From positions 1,364,001-1,428,000 of the forward strand of contig NZ_CP129992.1 in assembly GCF_030505615.1 (NCBI RefSeq): a DNA stretch of 64,000 nucleotides, given 5' to 3'. Positions 1 through 8,743 of this stretch are shown one piece after another. The notes under the pieces are model-generated. The model saw only the letters and a list, made by a program, of their open reading frames with translations, was not told the origin of the DNA and searched no databases. Made by a program: the position numbers and the translations under genes. Each line of letters begins with the position of its first letter. Position 1 is the stretch's first letter. This DNA is from Salinibaculum rarum (GTDB taxonomy: Archaea; Halobacteriota; Halobacteria; Halobacteriales; Haloarculaceae).

Positions 1-2
1 GT

Positions 3-605
3 ATGCGACTGCGTGGCCGCCCAACCCTCCAGACACTCGCCGTCGTCCTCGTCGTCTTTCTCCTCCAGCACGTCGTCGGCCTGCTCTGGACCGTCGAGTA
101 CCTCCTCTTTGTCCTCGATGCGACCGTGGCCGCCCGCCCCTGGGCGCTCGTCACGAGTGTGTACGCCCACAGTGGCCTCACGCACCTGGCGGCGAACCTC
201 GTCGCGCTAGTCATCGTCGGCCCCCTGGTCGCTCGCCGAACGACTGCTCTCCGGTATCACGCGTTTTTCGTCGGGACTGGCGCACTCTCCGGGCTGGCAG
301 AGGTGTTTCTCGGCGGGCTGGTCGGGCCGTCACACGCCGTCTGGGGGGCAAGCGGTGCGGTCCTTGCGCTGTTGGGCTATCTGCTCGGCGGGAACGTCGT
401 CTCGACGCGCGTGCTAGACCGCGTCCAGTTGTCGGCCCGTGCCCAGCTCGTCCTGTTCGCTGTCGTCGTGACGACGGTGACTGTCCTCGCAAGTGGCCCG
501 AACACCGCGGTCATCGGCCACGCGACGGGGCTGGCCTGTGGGCTGGTCGCTGGTCGCCTCGGTGTTCTCGACGTGTCCTCGCCGGACGTGCGCTACCGGC
601 CCTGA
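3..605 (+). CDS. Rhomboid family intramembrane serine protease
   Basis: Membrane protease that cleaves substrates inside the lipid bilayer. The 200-residue protein is almost wholly hydrophobic with about six membrane segments. Family motifs are in order: H56, H61 and N65 in the HxxxxHxxxN segment of helix 2, the nucleophile serine S117 in GASG, and the partner histidine H173 in the GHATGL helix. It is the compact six-helix type with no extra domain. The start lies two bases inside the window, so a longer N-terminus cannot be excluded, although MRLRGRPTLQ followed by a hydrophobic helix looks like a true N-terminus. It converges on the PAP2 gene and their 3' ends overlap by 13 bases. Substrate unknown. 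Confidence 0.85.
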   Translation: MRLRGRPTLQTLAVVLVVFLLQHVVGLLWTVEYLLFVLDATVAARPWALVTSVYAHSGLTHLAANLVALVIVGPLVARRTTALRYHAFFVGTGALSGLAEVFLGGLVGPSHAVWGASGAVLALLGYLLGGNVVSTRVLDRVQLSARAQLVLFAVVVTTVTVLASGPNTAVIGHATGLACGLVAGRLGVLDVSSPDVRYRP

Positions 606-1591
606 CTGTCGGCGTTTTCCGACCGGAGCTTCGAGAGCCACTCCCGGCCGAGACGGAGGTAGCGTCCGAGAGACGCTATCACGCGGTCGCTCGTCCGGAG
701 CAGCCAGGCGTTTTCCCCGTGTTCGTCGGTGACGTGGTCCGCGAGGACGATACTCACTACCGCCAGCCCGATACCGGCGACGACGTCGACGCCCCAGTGG
801 ATGCCGAGAAACATCGTCGACACCATGACCATGACGGCGAGGGGCGCTGAGACGTACAGCCAGCCGGGGTAGACGTCACGGGTGCGATAGGCAAGCAGTG
901 CGACCGTCGTCGAGATAGAACTGTGCAGTGAGGGGAAGACGTTCGTGTTGGAGTTGATTTCGCCGGTCACGAACTGCGAGCGGGGCCACCACTCGTACAT
1001 CAGCGACTGGACCTCGGGATACAGCAGGTTCCGGGGGCCATAGGAGATAAACAGGACATAGCAGAGGACGCCGATGGTGTAGTTGAACGCGTAGGCGAGC
1101 ATCAACTTCCGGAACGTGTCCAGCCTGTTGTTCGAGAGGTACGCGAAGAACGGAAACACCATCAGGAACACGTAGCCGTAGACATAGACCATCGAGAAGA
1201 CAGCGGTTACCTGGTCGGCCGGGACTACGCCGGTGTACTCCTGGACACGGGCGGTCAGTTCCGTCAACACCGGCAGTGTCAGAAAGTCTCCGGTCAGATA
1301 CGTCTGGATGTGTGCGACGAGGTCCCCCTCGATTGTGTAGATGTAGCCGGTAACCTGCCAGTCGAGCAGCCAGGAGAGGACCTGGCCGTGGTCTCTCACG
1401 AAGGAATTGACGATGAAGACGATTGCCAGCAACGCCAGGTACGGGGACACCTCCCGGAGTCGACTCACGAGATGGCGACGCAACCGACCGAGACGACTGA
1501 TGCCGATGATGGTCACCGCAGAAATCAGGAGGAGGGCGCCGACGACGAGGACGATTTGCTGGAGTAACGCGGGCGGTATCGATACGATCAT
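593..1591 (-). CDS. PAP2 superfamily membrane phosphatase
   Basis: Integral membrane lipid phosphatase or phosphotransferase of the PAP2/inositolphosphotransferase type, 332 residues with about six helices. The acid-phosphatase motifs are PSLHS (220-224, His223) and GIHWGVDVVAG (263-273, His265 and Asp269), giving the His-His-Asp set. The N-terminal half has further membrane helices, as in archaeal relatives acting on isoprenoid phosphates or phospholipid head groups. The ATG overlaps the stop codon of the upstream substrate-binding lipoprotein (ATGA), so the two are translationally coupled. That pairing is odd, because no ABC permease or ATPase follows. Exact substrate cannot be told. Confidence 0.8.
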   Translation of the reverse strand: MIVSIPPALLQQIVLVVGALLLISAVTIIGISRLGRLRRHLVSRLREVSPYLALLAIVFIVNSFVRDHGQVLSWLLDWQVTGYIYTIEGDLVAHIQTYLTGDFLTLPVLTELTARVQEYTGVVPADQVTAVFSMVYVYGYVFLMVFPFFAYLSNNRLDTFRKLMLAYAFNYTIGVLCYVLFISYGPRNLLYPEVQSLMYEWWPRSQFVTGEINSNTNVFPSLHSSISTTVALLAYRTRDVYPGWLYVSAPLAVMVMVSTMFLGIHWGVDVVAGIGLAVVSIVLADHVTDEHGENAWLLRTSDRVIASLGRYLRLGREWLSKLRSENADSQGR

Positions 1592-3375
1592 CTATCTATC
1601 ATTGCACCTGACTCGTCGTATTTGAATCCTGCTCGCTTGAATAGTTCTCGGGCCTGTTCGGTGTTGAGGGAATTCCCCTCGCCGATAAACGGCACCTGTG
1701 GGTCACGGCCCCGCCAGGTGAGGTCTGCGGGGACCCAGTCGGTCCCGGTAAGTGGCGTCACACCGGGGGTCGCGTACCCGTCCATCGTCTCCTCGACGAT
1801 GTGCTCTTTGTCGAGCAGTCGCATCAACAGCCGTCGGAAGTGCCCGTTACCGAGCGGGACCCGCCGGGTATTGAAGCCGACGTGATAGAACGAGCGCGAC
1901 TCTGCCGTGTACAACTCGAGGCTGTCGTGGCCGTTGATGCGGGAGACTTCGTCGGGGGCGACGCTCATCGCCGTCGCGTCTGCCTCGTCGGCGGCGACGA
2001 GTTCGACCGCTGCGGCGTCCGACGGAACGATACGAACCGAGAGGCGGCTAAACGGGACGCCCCCGTCGAAATACGTTGCCGGGTCCGTCGTGGTGTCCCG
2101 GTGGAGGAAGTGGTCGTCGAATCGCGTCAACACGAGCGATTCGCCGCTGGTCGCCGCCTCGAACTGCAAGACGCCGCTGCCCACTGGCTCGCTGTTGTCT
2201 GTGATGATCGCTTCGGTCGGGTACGGCGTCATGTCCAGCCCGGCCGCTGAGGCCCGGTCTGTCGTCGCCTCCCAGACGTGTTTCGGGAGTATCGGGACCG
2301 TGAGGGCCCGCTCGACGACCGCCGGACTCGTGTCTCCAAACTGGAGTTCGACCGTTCGCGTGTTCTGGTCGTCTGCCGATTCGACAAGCGACGCACGCCC
2401 ACGGAGCCGCGGCGCTGGCACCTCCGCGTCACCGGTTTCCAGCGTCGTATCGTTCAAAAACCGAAAGGTGAACGCGACGTCGCGAGCGGTCAGTGGCTGG
2501 CCGTCGTGCCAGCGCAGTCCGGACCGCAGAGTCACCGTCGCCGTGGTGGTCCCGTCGGTCCGGTCGATGTTCCAGTCCTCCGCTAGCCACGGGTTGACAT
2601 CGCCGTCGTAGCGGCGCGCAAGCGGGTCGTACAGCAGGTCGGTGAACGTCCCCCGGTAGCGCTGGACCACCGAAAGCGGATTCAGATTTTCCGTCGGCGT
2701 GCCGTCCGTCGTCGTGACTCGGAGGCGGTCATTGGCACTGCCGTCGTCGGTAAGGGCGATAAACGCCAGTGGATTCGTCGGTGGGAACGCGTCCCACCCC
2801 GTGTAGCGGTCGTCGCGTGCCGTCCAGATTTCGGTGGGGAACGCGATCACGCCGAGGGGCTGTTCGCGTGCAACCTTGCGCTGGACGGCGTCGACAGCGA
2901 GTTCCCGGTCGCTGCCAGTCGTTGCACGCTGGGTGTCCAACTGCTCGTCGACCGTGAGATTGGTGTAGTCGAAGGGGTTTTGCCAGCCTGACTCGCTTGT
3001 GAACACCGACTGCAACATCGGCCGCATCATGTCCGGGCCGTTTCGCACCGGGAACTCGTCGACGTAGATGTCGTAGTTGTTGTTCATCAGCACGTCCTTC
3101 CGAAGCTCCGTCCGAGCCTCGAGCTCGAACCGGGCGTTGATGCCGATGGCTTGCATCCTGTTGACGAGTTGTCGCGCAATCTGTGTGGCAATCGCGTCCG
3201 AGTCTGCGGGGACGGCCTTGACAGTGAGGGACAACTGCCCAGGGCCGCCACCGTTCAGGAAGTTCTGGAACGCACCCACACACCCACTCGACAGCGCCGC
3301 ACCGATACCTGCGGCAGTCCCCAGAACCGCACGGCGGCTTACGTTCCGCTCTCCGTCGGCACGCTTACCGCTCAT
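1588..3375 (-). CDS. Peptide/nickel-type ABC substrate-binding lipoprotein
   Basis: Extracytoplasmic solute-binding protein of the DppA/OppA (SBP_bac_5) family, about 595 residues. The N-terminus has a twin-arginine motif (SRRAVLG) followed by a lipobox ending in Cys (SSGC), so it is exported folded by Tat and anchored as a lipoprotein, the usual haloarchaeal route. The body has the family pattern WLAEDWN, LRSGLRWHDGQPLTARDVAFTF and GSGVLQFE. I chose ATG 3375 over the upstream TTG 3393 because a TATA box (3402-3412) lies about 32 bases before it. No DppBCDF genes are adjacent. The next gene is a PAP2 phosphatase overlapping by 4 bases, so the transporter partners must be elsewhere or the protein has another role. 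Confidence 0.85.
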   Translation of the reverse strand: MSGKRADGERNVSRRAVLGTAAGIGAALSSGCVGAFQNFLNGGGPGQLSLTVKAVPADSDAIATQIARQLVNRMQAIGINARFELEARTELRKDVLMNNNYDIYVDEFPVRNGPDMMRPMLQSVFTSESGWQNPFDYTNLTVDEQLDTQRATTGSDRELAVDAVQRKVAREQPLGVIAFPTEIWTARDDRYTGWDAFPPTNPLAFIALTDDGSANDRLRVTTTDGTPTENLNPLSVVQRYRGTFTDLLYDPLARRYDGDVNPWLAEDWNIDRTDGTTTATVTLRSGLRWHDGQPLTARDVAFTFRFLNDTTLETGDAEVPAPRLRGRASLVESADDQNTRTVELQFGDTSPAVVERALTVPILPKHVWEATTDRASAAGLDMTPYPTEAIITDNSEPVGSGVLQFEAATSGESLVLTRFDDHFLHRDTTTDPATYFDGGVPFSRLSVRIVPSDAAAVELVAADEADATAMSVAPDEVSRINGHDSLELYTAESRSFYHVGFNTRRVPLGNGHFRRLLMRLLDKEHIVEETMDGYATPGVTPLTGTDWVPADLTWRGRDPQVPFIGEGNSLNTEQARELFKRAGFKYDESGAMIDR

Positions 3376-3401
3376 CTCTGTTATGTCGTACAATAGTTAG
3401 T

Positions 3402-3412
3402 TCATATATAAG
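3402..3412 (-). promoter_or_regulatory. TATA box for the substrate-binding lipoprotein gene
   Basis: An AT-rich motif reading TTATATATGAA on the minus strand, centred about 32 bases before ATG 3375. This spacing predicts a leader of only a few bases and supports that start over the upstream TTG. The rest of 3394-3509 shows nothing else recognisable. Confidence 0.6.
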
Positions 3413-3509
3413 ACTACTGATTAGTATTGAGATGCCATCACGGCTCCGCGTTCTCTGTATCTCGATTCGATGCGAGCGTGGGTCCTGAACGGAAAGTATC
3501 GAGCCCCCA

Positions 3510-4499
3510 TCATATCTCCAGTGTCGACTCGAGTGCCAGTGGCACGTCGCCGACGGTGTACCCGGAGATGGTTCCGTCGGGTCGCATGCGGTAGACGACT
3601 GCGGGTTCGTGTCCGGCGGCCGGCCGCTCGGCGGCGACGGGGTTCCACTCGTCGTCACGGAACGACGAACAGTCGACGAAGACGACGGCGTCGGCGTGGG
3701 CACTGAGTTGGTCGTTTGTCTTCCCGCCGACCGTCTCGCGGAGGGCGGCTGCGGGTGTCCCTGCCCGCCTGCGTGCTGGCGGCTCCGGTCGTGTCACCTC
3801 GACGAGAGTATTCGGCTCGTCGACGCGAAAGTCAAGCGCGTGGCCCGAGTCGAGAGCCACCTCGGGGGTGTAGTCGTAGCCCGCGTCAGTCAGGAGTTTG
3901 GCGGCGTTGAACTCGGCCATCGTCGCGCGCATCCGCACGAGATCGACCGCCTCGCTCGTGCCGAGTTTCGACGCCATCGTGTACCGGTGGTCGTCGAGGT
4001 CCGTCGCCGACAGCAACTGCTCGTAGAAGGCAAGCCCCTCCGCACGGGTCGCATCGGGAAACCCTGACGCGTGGTCCCGGAAGAAGGCTCGCGTCGTCTC
4101 CCGGCCGTCCTTCGAGAACAACACTGGGAGAAAGTACCACGATACGTATGCGTACTCGGCCAGCCACGGGTCCGAGACCTGAAGCTCGGTCAACAGCTCC
4201 CGTTGAGCCCACCGCGCGATGGGGTAGGGGACTTCGGAGAACGTGTACTTGTCCGTCCGCCAGAGTGCCTCCGGTGTCTCCGTGTTGCCCAGCCAGAATG
4301 CGTTCTCGCCCCACGCGAACAGGGCGAGGTCGCCGTTGTCCATGCGGAGCTGGCACGCCTCGTACCCTGGCGGCGGGTCGTGCGCCGGCGCGCGCTGTTT
4401 GGCGCCGAAGCGGCTGTTCAACGGTGCATAGAGGTCCCGCTCGACCTGCTCGCTGGTCCACTGGCGCGTATCGCGGCGAAATCGTGTCGGCCCTGCCAC
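3510..4499 (-). CDS. Uncharacterised haloarchaeal protein (DUF5784-like)
   Basis: Soluble protein of 329 residues that I recall as a haloarchaeal family of unknown function (DUF5784). It starts VAGPTRFRRDTRQW, typical of the family, at GTG 4499. The open frame runs further upstream to 4775, but that extension is Ser/Arg-rich antisense of the neighbouring small gene and was discarded. The C-terminal half has a segment around GHALDFRVDEPNTLVEVTRPEPP, followed by DQLSAHADAVVFVDCSS. Acidic D...E spacing and beta-strand predictions there recall a PD-(D/E)XK-like fold, but no lysine completes the motif clearly, so this is only a suggestion. Divergent from the DUF5786-like gene. Confidence 0.7.
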   Translation of the reverse strand: MAGPTRFRRDTRQWTSEQVERDLYAPLNSRFGAKQRAPAHDPPPGYEACQLRMDNGDLALFAWGENAFWLGNTETPEALWRTDKYTFSEVPYPIARWAQRELLTELQVSDPWLAEYAYVSWYFLPVLFSKDGRETTRAFFRDHASGFPDATRAEGLAFYEQLLSATDLDDHRYTMASKLGTSEAVDLVRMRATMAEFNAAKLLTDAGYDYTPEVALDSGHALDFRVDEPNTLVEVTRPEPPARRRAGTPAAALRETVGGKTNDQLSAHADAVVFVDCSSFRDDEWNPVAAERPAAGHEPAVVYRMRPDGTISGYTVGDVPLALESTLEI

Positions 4500-4620
4500 T
4501 GGGCATACTAGGTCGGTGGCGACATATATACTGTCGGACGCCAGACGACTCTCCTGTCGTATACCCTTATTAACCGTTACATTGATATGTATCAGTTTGC
4601 AAGTATGTGTGTGGTTCACA

Positions 4621-4794
4621 ATGTCGATGGGCGCATATGACGAAGCCGAGCACGAACGCCGGGAACGAAAGAACAGCGAAGTCGACGCGAGTTTCGACGA
4701 CGAACGCGACGAGTACGAGGGTAGCGTCGAGTACGAGGGCGGTGACTCGGCCGAAGAGCTCCTCGACCAGTTCAAGGAAATCCAGTCGAACTAG
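4621..4794 (+). CDS. Small acidic haloarchaeal protein (DUF5786-like)
   Basis: A 57-residue, strongly charged protein starting MSMGAYDEAEHERRER and ending in LLDQFKEIQSN. I recall the pattern as haloarchaeal family DUF5786, function unknown. The open frame extends to 4516, but the extension is hydrophobic and unlike the rest. Start is ATG 4621 or ATG 4627. AT-rich promoter sequence lies upstream at 4560-4600. Its TAG stop overlaps the stop of the convergent membrane protein gene by 3 bases. It is probably a cytoplasmic binding or adaptor protein, with no enzymatic motif. Confidence 0.75.
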   Translation: MSMGAYDEAEHERRERKNSEVDASFDDERDEYEGSVEYEGGDSAEELLDQFKEIQSN

Positions 4795-5564
4795 TTCTCA
4801 CTCCGCACTCCAAGCAGGACGATAGCCAGGCCCGTCACTGCCGTGACCGCGAGGACGTGACCGACGACGGCGGCGAGCAACACTGGCTGGTCAAGCAGGA
4901 ACGGCACGAACGCGAACTGGAGCAGCCCAAACCCGAGTGCTTCGAGGTCAGCACGCCGCAGCGACCGCTTCGTCTCCGCGTCGAAGCGAAACCGTGCCGA
5001 CCGCCACAGCGCCGTAATCGACGCCCACCACCCCGTTCCGATGCGATAGCAGACGTCCCACAGTATCAACAGCATCAGGTAGACCACCAGAATCGGCGGG
5101 TCCGCCCCGAACAGCCGCGTCACGAGCGGTTCGGTCGCTGTCCGTGGGTCCCAGACGAACAGGTGCGTGACGAGCGCGATGTACGCAAGCACCGCGAGGA
5201 CGACCTCGACGTTCGAGGAAAAGAGCAGCCGTCGGTAGGCGTCGGGGACGTCCTCGCCGCGGGTCACGCGAGCGATACGCAGCATCTCGGCGCTGCCGAC
5301 CGTCGCGATGGCGACTGCAATCGTGCCCGCGATGGCGGCCGTCCAGAGCTGATAGTACCACGCCAAGAGTAAAATCGCCACCTCGAACCCGACAAACTGG
5401 ATGGCGAGTGCCACCGCCGGGCTGATGTGGATGCCGGGGAGCGCGCCGATGATACTCTCGTAGACCCACGTCTCGCCGTATTTTGGCGGTGCCGGGCCGG
5501 ATTCTGGCTCGGCCGGGTGTTCCTCGTCTGTGTGTGACTGCTGGTCGTGCTCGCGGCTGGCCAT
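4791..5564 (-). CDS. Uncharacterised haloarchaeal membrane protein
   Basis: Polytopic membrane protein of 257 residues. A 45-residue hydrophilic N-terminus rich in Glu, Pro and His precedes about six hydrophobic helices, with a charged loop (LWRSARFRFDAETKRSLRRADLE) before the last two. No catalytic motif is visible. It looks like a lineage-specific haloarchaeal family whose name I am not sure of. Its ATG overlaps the stop of the upstream NAD(P)-binding gene (TGATG), so the two form a coupled pair and may act on the same membrane component. Confidence 0.65.
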   Translation of the reverse strand: MASREHDQQSHTDEEHPAEPESGPAPPKYGETWVYESIIGALPGIHISPAVALAIQFVGFEVAILLLAWYYQLWTAAIAGTIAVAIATVGSAEMLRIARVTRGEDVPDAYRRLLFSSNVEVVLAVLAYIALVTHLFVWDPRTATEPLVTRLFGADPPILVVYLMLLILWDVCYRIGTGWWASITALWRSARFRFDAETKRSLRRADLEALGFGLLQFAFVPFLLDQPVLLAAVVGHVLAVTAVTGLAIVLLGVRSEN

Positions 5565-6505
5565 CAGGCCTGGCCTCCCGTTTGCTCGACGGCTGTTGTG
5601 ACCGGTTCACGCTCGCCCCGCTTGACCGCGAGGGCGTGCTCGACGGCCGCCACGAACGGCGTCAACTCGAAGTCGAGGTGGTCACGGATGCTGTCGTCTC
5701 GCACGACGACGGCGTTCCGGAGGCCGTCGATGAGCGGGCGTGCTACCTCGGGATCGACGTCGGTGACGAGTCCGACCCAGTACGAGGAGAGTCGCGGGGT
5801 CAACACCGGAACCGGGATGATAGTCGGTGGCCGGCGCCCCATCGCCCGTGCCGTCTCCTGGATAATCTCACCGTATGTCAGCACGTCCGGGCCGCCGATT
5901 TCGTAGGTTTCTCCGGCCGTTTCCGGGTGGTCGAGGAGGCCGACCAGATAGCCGATGACGTCGCCGATAGCGACCGGTTGACACTCGTTTTGGACCCAGC
6001 GTGGCGTCACCATCACCGGCAGGCGGGAGGCGAGTTGCTTGACCATCGCGAAACTGGCGCTGCCGTGGCCGATGATGATGGCCGCCCGCAGCGTCGTCAG
6101 GTCGTAGTCGCCCTCGCCGAGGACGGTTTCGACCTCACGCCGCGATTTGAGATGGCGCGAGAGCTCTTCGCCTTCCTCGCCGAGGCCGCCGAGATAGACG
6201 ACCCGGTCGACGCCGGCGGCGCTCGCAGCATCAGCGAAATTCGTCGCCGCGTTCCGGTCCCGTTCCTCGAAGTCCTCGCCGGCTTTCATCGAGTGGACGA
6301 GGTAGTACGCCGCGTCCGCACCGTCGAGCGCGGCGTCGAAACTGCCCGGCTCAAGCAGGTCGCCTTCGAACACGGTAACCTCGTCGCTGGCGTCGTAGCC
6401 CGTTTCGTCACGGACGAGCACGCGCACGTCGTGGCCGGCCGCACGCAGTGCCGGCACGAGTCGACCGCCGACGAACCCGGTCGCACCCGTCACAAGTACA
6501 TCCAT
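5564..6505 (-). CDS. NAD(P)-binding atypical SDR protein (NmrA/NDUFA9-like)
   Basis: Rossmann-fold protein of 313 residues. The nucleotide-binding loop is TGATGFVGGRL at residues 6-16, followed by VLVRD and an acidic residue in FEGDLLEP, and a VYLGGLGE strand. It lacks the classic YxxxK catalytic pair, placing it with atypical extended SDRs such as NmrA and the NDUFA9/39-kDa complex I type. Start ATG 6505 begins MDVLVTGATG; the longer frame to 6868 is antisense of the next gene. Likely a quinone- or nucleotide-linked reductase or a redox-sensing regulator. Substrate unknown. Coupled to the downstream membrane protein gene by a one-base stop/start overlap. Confidence 0.8.
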   Translation of the reverse strand: MDVLVTGATGFVGGRLVPALRAAGHDVRVLVRDETGYDASDEVTVFEGDLLEPGSFDAALDGADAAYYLVHSMKAGEDFEERDRNAATNFADAASAAGVDRVVYLGGLGEEGEELSRHLKSRREVETVLGEGDYDLTTLRAAIIIGHGSASFAMVKQLASRLPVMVTPRWVQNECQPVAIGDVIGYLVGLLDHPETAGETYEIGGPDVLTYGEIIQETARAMGRRPPTIIPVPVLTPRLSSYWVGLVTDVDPEVARPLIDGLRNAVVVRDDSIRDHLDFELTPFVAAVEHALAVKRGEREPVTTAVEQTGGQA

Positions 6506-6592
6506 GTCTGAGCAGAGGGACTCCGGCGTCTTAATTCGGTGGCCCGTTCGGACCCCGGAAAGCGTTTGCCCGTCCGGGTCCCAGTGGGGGGT

Positions 6593-6802
6593 ATGGCACG
6601 CCAGCCCTGCGATGGGTGTGGGAAACAGGTCTCGATAGCCGGCGGTATCGCGAACCTCTGGACGCTGGAGAAAGACACCACCGGCGGCATCGAGCTGGAA
6701 CTGGCCGACGGTACCGAACATTTCCTCTGTTTCGAGTGCATCGAGCGACTGCCCGACGACCACGACGTGACCGCCGACGACGTGGCCGCGCTCTCCGAAT
6801 GA
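6593..6802 (+). CDS. Small CxxC zinc-ribbon protein (DUF7561-like)
   Basis: A 69-residue protein with paired cysteines CDGCG near residue 6 and CFEC near residue 46, a four-Cys zinc-ribbon layout. It starts MARQPCDGCGKQ at ATG 6593; the frame open from 6539 lacks support. Ends ADDVAALSE. It belongs to the small zinc-finger proteins that are abundant and mostly uncharacterised in haloarchaea. I recall it as DUF7561. Divergent from the NAD(P)-binding gene and 49 bases before the helicase gene, with which it may be transcribed. Confidence 0.7.
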   Translation: MARQPCDGCGKQVSIAGGIANLWTLEKDTTGGIELELADGTEHFLCFECIERLPDDHDVTADDVAALSE

Positions 6803-6851
6803 GTGGGTTTCATCCGATAGCTTAAGACGGGTCGCGCCACTCCCTTCCGGT

Positions 6852-8591
6852 GTGGATACCGCGCGCATCTTCGAGGAGTTTCCCGCCCCCAGCTACCGCG
6901 GTGCCCAGGAACAGGCACTCAGTGACATCGCTGCCGCCTTCGACGACGGCAACGACGTGGTGCTGGTCCGCGCGCCCACCGGCAGCGGGAAGTCCCTGCT
7001 CGCCCGCGCCATCGCCGGCTGTGCTCGCCGCGCCGGCAGCGGCGACCCCACGGCACCCGCTCGCGCGTACTACACCACACCGCAGGTCTCACAACTGGAC
7101 GACGTCGAGAGCGATTCACTGCTCGCCGACCTCTCTATCATCCGCGGGAAGAACAACTACTCGTGTATCCTGCCCGGCGAGACGGACACGCCGGTCAACC
7201 AGGCCCCCTGCGTCCGCGAACGGGAGTTCGACTGCGAGGTCAAACACCGCTGTCCGTACTTCTCCGACCGGACTATCGCCGCAAACCAGTCCATCGCGGC
7301 GATGACACTCGCCTATTTCATGCAGACTGCCGGCTCCGATGTGTTTGGCACCCGCGACGTGGTCGTCATCGACGAGGCCCACGGGCTGGGCAACTGGGCG
7401 GAGATGTACGCGACGATAGAACTCTCCCCCGAGACCGTTCCGTTCTGGAGTGAGGCAAACGACCCCGACATCGAGGACCTAGACGACGCCGTCCAGTACG
7501 CAGACTACCTCCAGACGCTAAGCACGCGCCGCCTCGAACAACTCCGGGGCAACGCCGAACTCACACCCGAGGAGGCAAGCGAGCGCGACCGGATAAACGA
7601 ACTCCGGTCGGACCTGAAGTGGTTCGCCGAGGAGTATCGTGACCCCGAGAGCGCGACGACGTGGGTCGTCGACCAGCCCGACGGCGAGGGCACCCGGGTC
7701 ACTATCAAGCCGATGAGTCCCGAGCGCTACCTCAACCACACCGTCTGGGACCGTGGCGAGAAGTTCGCGCTGCTGTCGGCGACTATTCTCAACAAGGAGG
7801 CGTTCTGTGCGAACGTCGGCCTCGCGCCCGAAAACGTCGCCCTGGTGGAGGTTCCCCACACCTTTCCCGTGGAGAACCGGCCGCTGTACGACGTGACTCG
7901 GGGGAAGATGACCTACGAACACCGCGAGGAGACGCTCCCGAAGATTGCGCGCACGCTCGTTCGCATCATGCAACACCACCCCGACGAGAAGGGACTGGTC
8001 CACTGTCACTCCTATGCGATTCAGGACCAGTTGCAGTCCTTGCTGGCGGATTTCGGTGTCGGCTCGCGGGTCCGGTCCCACGAGTCGGCGGACCGCGACG
8101 GGCAACTCGCCGCGTGGAAGCGCGCCGACGACCCCGACGTCTTTCTCTCGGTGAAAATGGAGGAAGCGCTGGACCTGGAAGGCGACCTCTGCCGGTGGCA
8201 ACTGCTCTGTAAGGCGCCGTATCCCAACACCCGCGACTCGCGGGTCGCACACCGACTGGAGGAGGGACAGTGGGCCTGGTACTACCGGACGGCACTCCGG
8301 ACGGTCATCCAGGCCTGCGGGCGAGTCGTGCGCGCCCCCGACGACTACGGGGCGACGTATCTCGCCGACTCCTCGCTGCTCGACCTCTTCGAGCGAGCGC
8401 GAACGGACATGCCGGAGTGGTTCCGCGAACAGGTCGACCGGATGTCGCCGCCGGACTTGCCCGACTTTGCGCCGAGCGAGGCGCTGGGCGGTGTGTCTGA
8501 TGCGCGAGCGCGCAGTCACTCGCGGTCACGGACGCGCTCGCAGTCGGCGACCGACGACGGTGAGCACCCGCTTTCTGACGTGTGGGACTGA
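6852..8591 (+). CDS. XPD/Rad3-type Fe-S DNA helicase
   Basis: Superfamily 2 helicase of 579 residues that unwinds DNA using ATP. Walker A is APTGSGKS (41-48) and the Walker B box is DEAH (174-177). Between them four cysteines (105, 120, 128, 134) have the spacing of the XPD iron-sulfur cluster. C-terminal motifs LLSATIL and QACGRVVRAPDD (motif VI) are present. Start is GTG 6852, giving VDTARIFEEFPAP. Probably repair or replication-linked, as for archaeal XPD and bacterial DinG. The last 40 residues (HSRSRTRSQS) are a low-complexity Ser/Arg tail. A 28-codon membrane peptide gene converges at the 3' end. Confidence 0.9.
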   Translation: MDTARIFEEFPAPSYRGAQEQALSDIAAAFDDGNDVVLVRAPTGSGKSLLARAIAGCARRAGSGDPTAPARAYYTTPQVSQLDDVESDSLLADLSIIRGKNNYSCILPGETDTPVNQAPCVREREFDCEVKHRCPYFSDRTIAANQSIAAMTLAYFMQTAGSDVFGTRDVVVIDEAHGLGNWAEMYATIELSPETVPFWSEANDPDIEDLDDAVQYADYLQTLSTRRLEQLRGNAELTPEEASERDRINELRSDLKWFAEEYRDPESATTWVVDQPDGEGTRVTIKPMSPERYLNHTVWDRGEKFALLSATILNKEAFCANVGLAPENVALVEVPHTFPVENRPLYDVTRGKMTYEHREETLPKIARTLVRIMQHHPDEKGLVHCHSYAIQDQLQSLLADFGVGSRVRSHESADRDGQLAAWKRADDPDVFLSVKMEEALDLEGDLCRWQLLCKAPYPNTRDSRVAHRLEEGQWAWYYRTALRTVIQACGRVVRAPDDYGATYLADSSLLDLFERARTDMPEWFREQVDRMSPPDLPDFAPSEALGGVSDARARSHSRSRTRSQSATDDGEHPLSDVWD

Positions 8592-8609
8592 CGGCGGGAG
8601 GCTCGCGGC

Positions 8610-8696
8610 TTAGAACAGTGCCGAGATGCCGTAGATGACCGACGAGCCGACCATCAGGAGGACGAAGACGATGGCGATTATCTGCTGTTTGTTCAT
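8610..8696 (-). CDS. 28-residue single-helix membrane protein
   Basis: A tiny frame starting at ATG 8696 that encodes MNKQQIIAIVFVLLMVGSSV and then IYGISALF before TAA. It has a polar N-terminus with one lysine and a single hydrophobic helix. It is too short for normal ORF calling. I recall similar MNKQQ-starting micro-proteins annotated in other haloarchaea, so it is probably real. It sits between the helicase 3' end and the Taw2-like gene, about 50 bases downstream of that gene's stop, and could be co-transcribed with it. Function unknown. Confidence 0.55.
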   Translation of the reverse strand: MNKQQIIAIVFVLLMVGSSVIYGISALF

Positions 8697-8743
8697 ATCT
8701 AGATGTACATATCCGGCCAATTAGGCGTTTCGTGCAACGGCGC

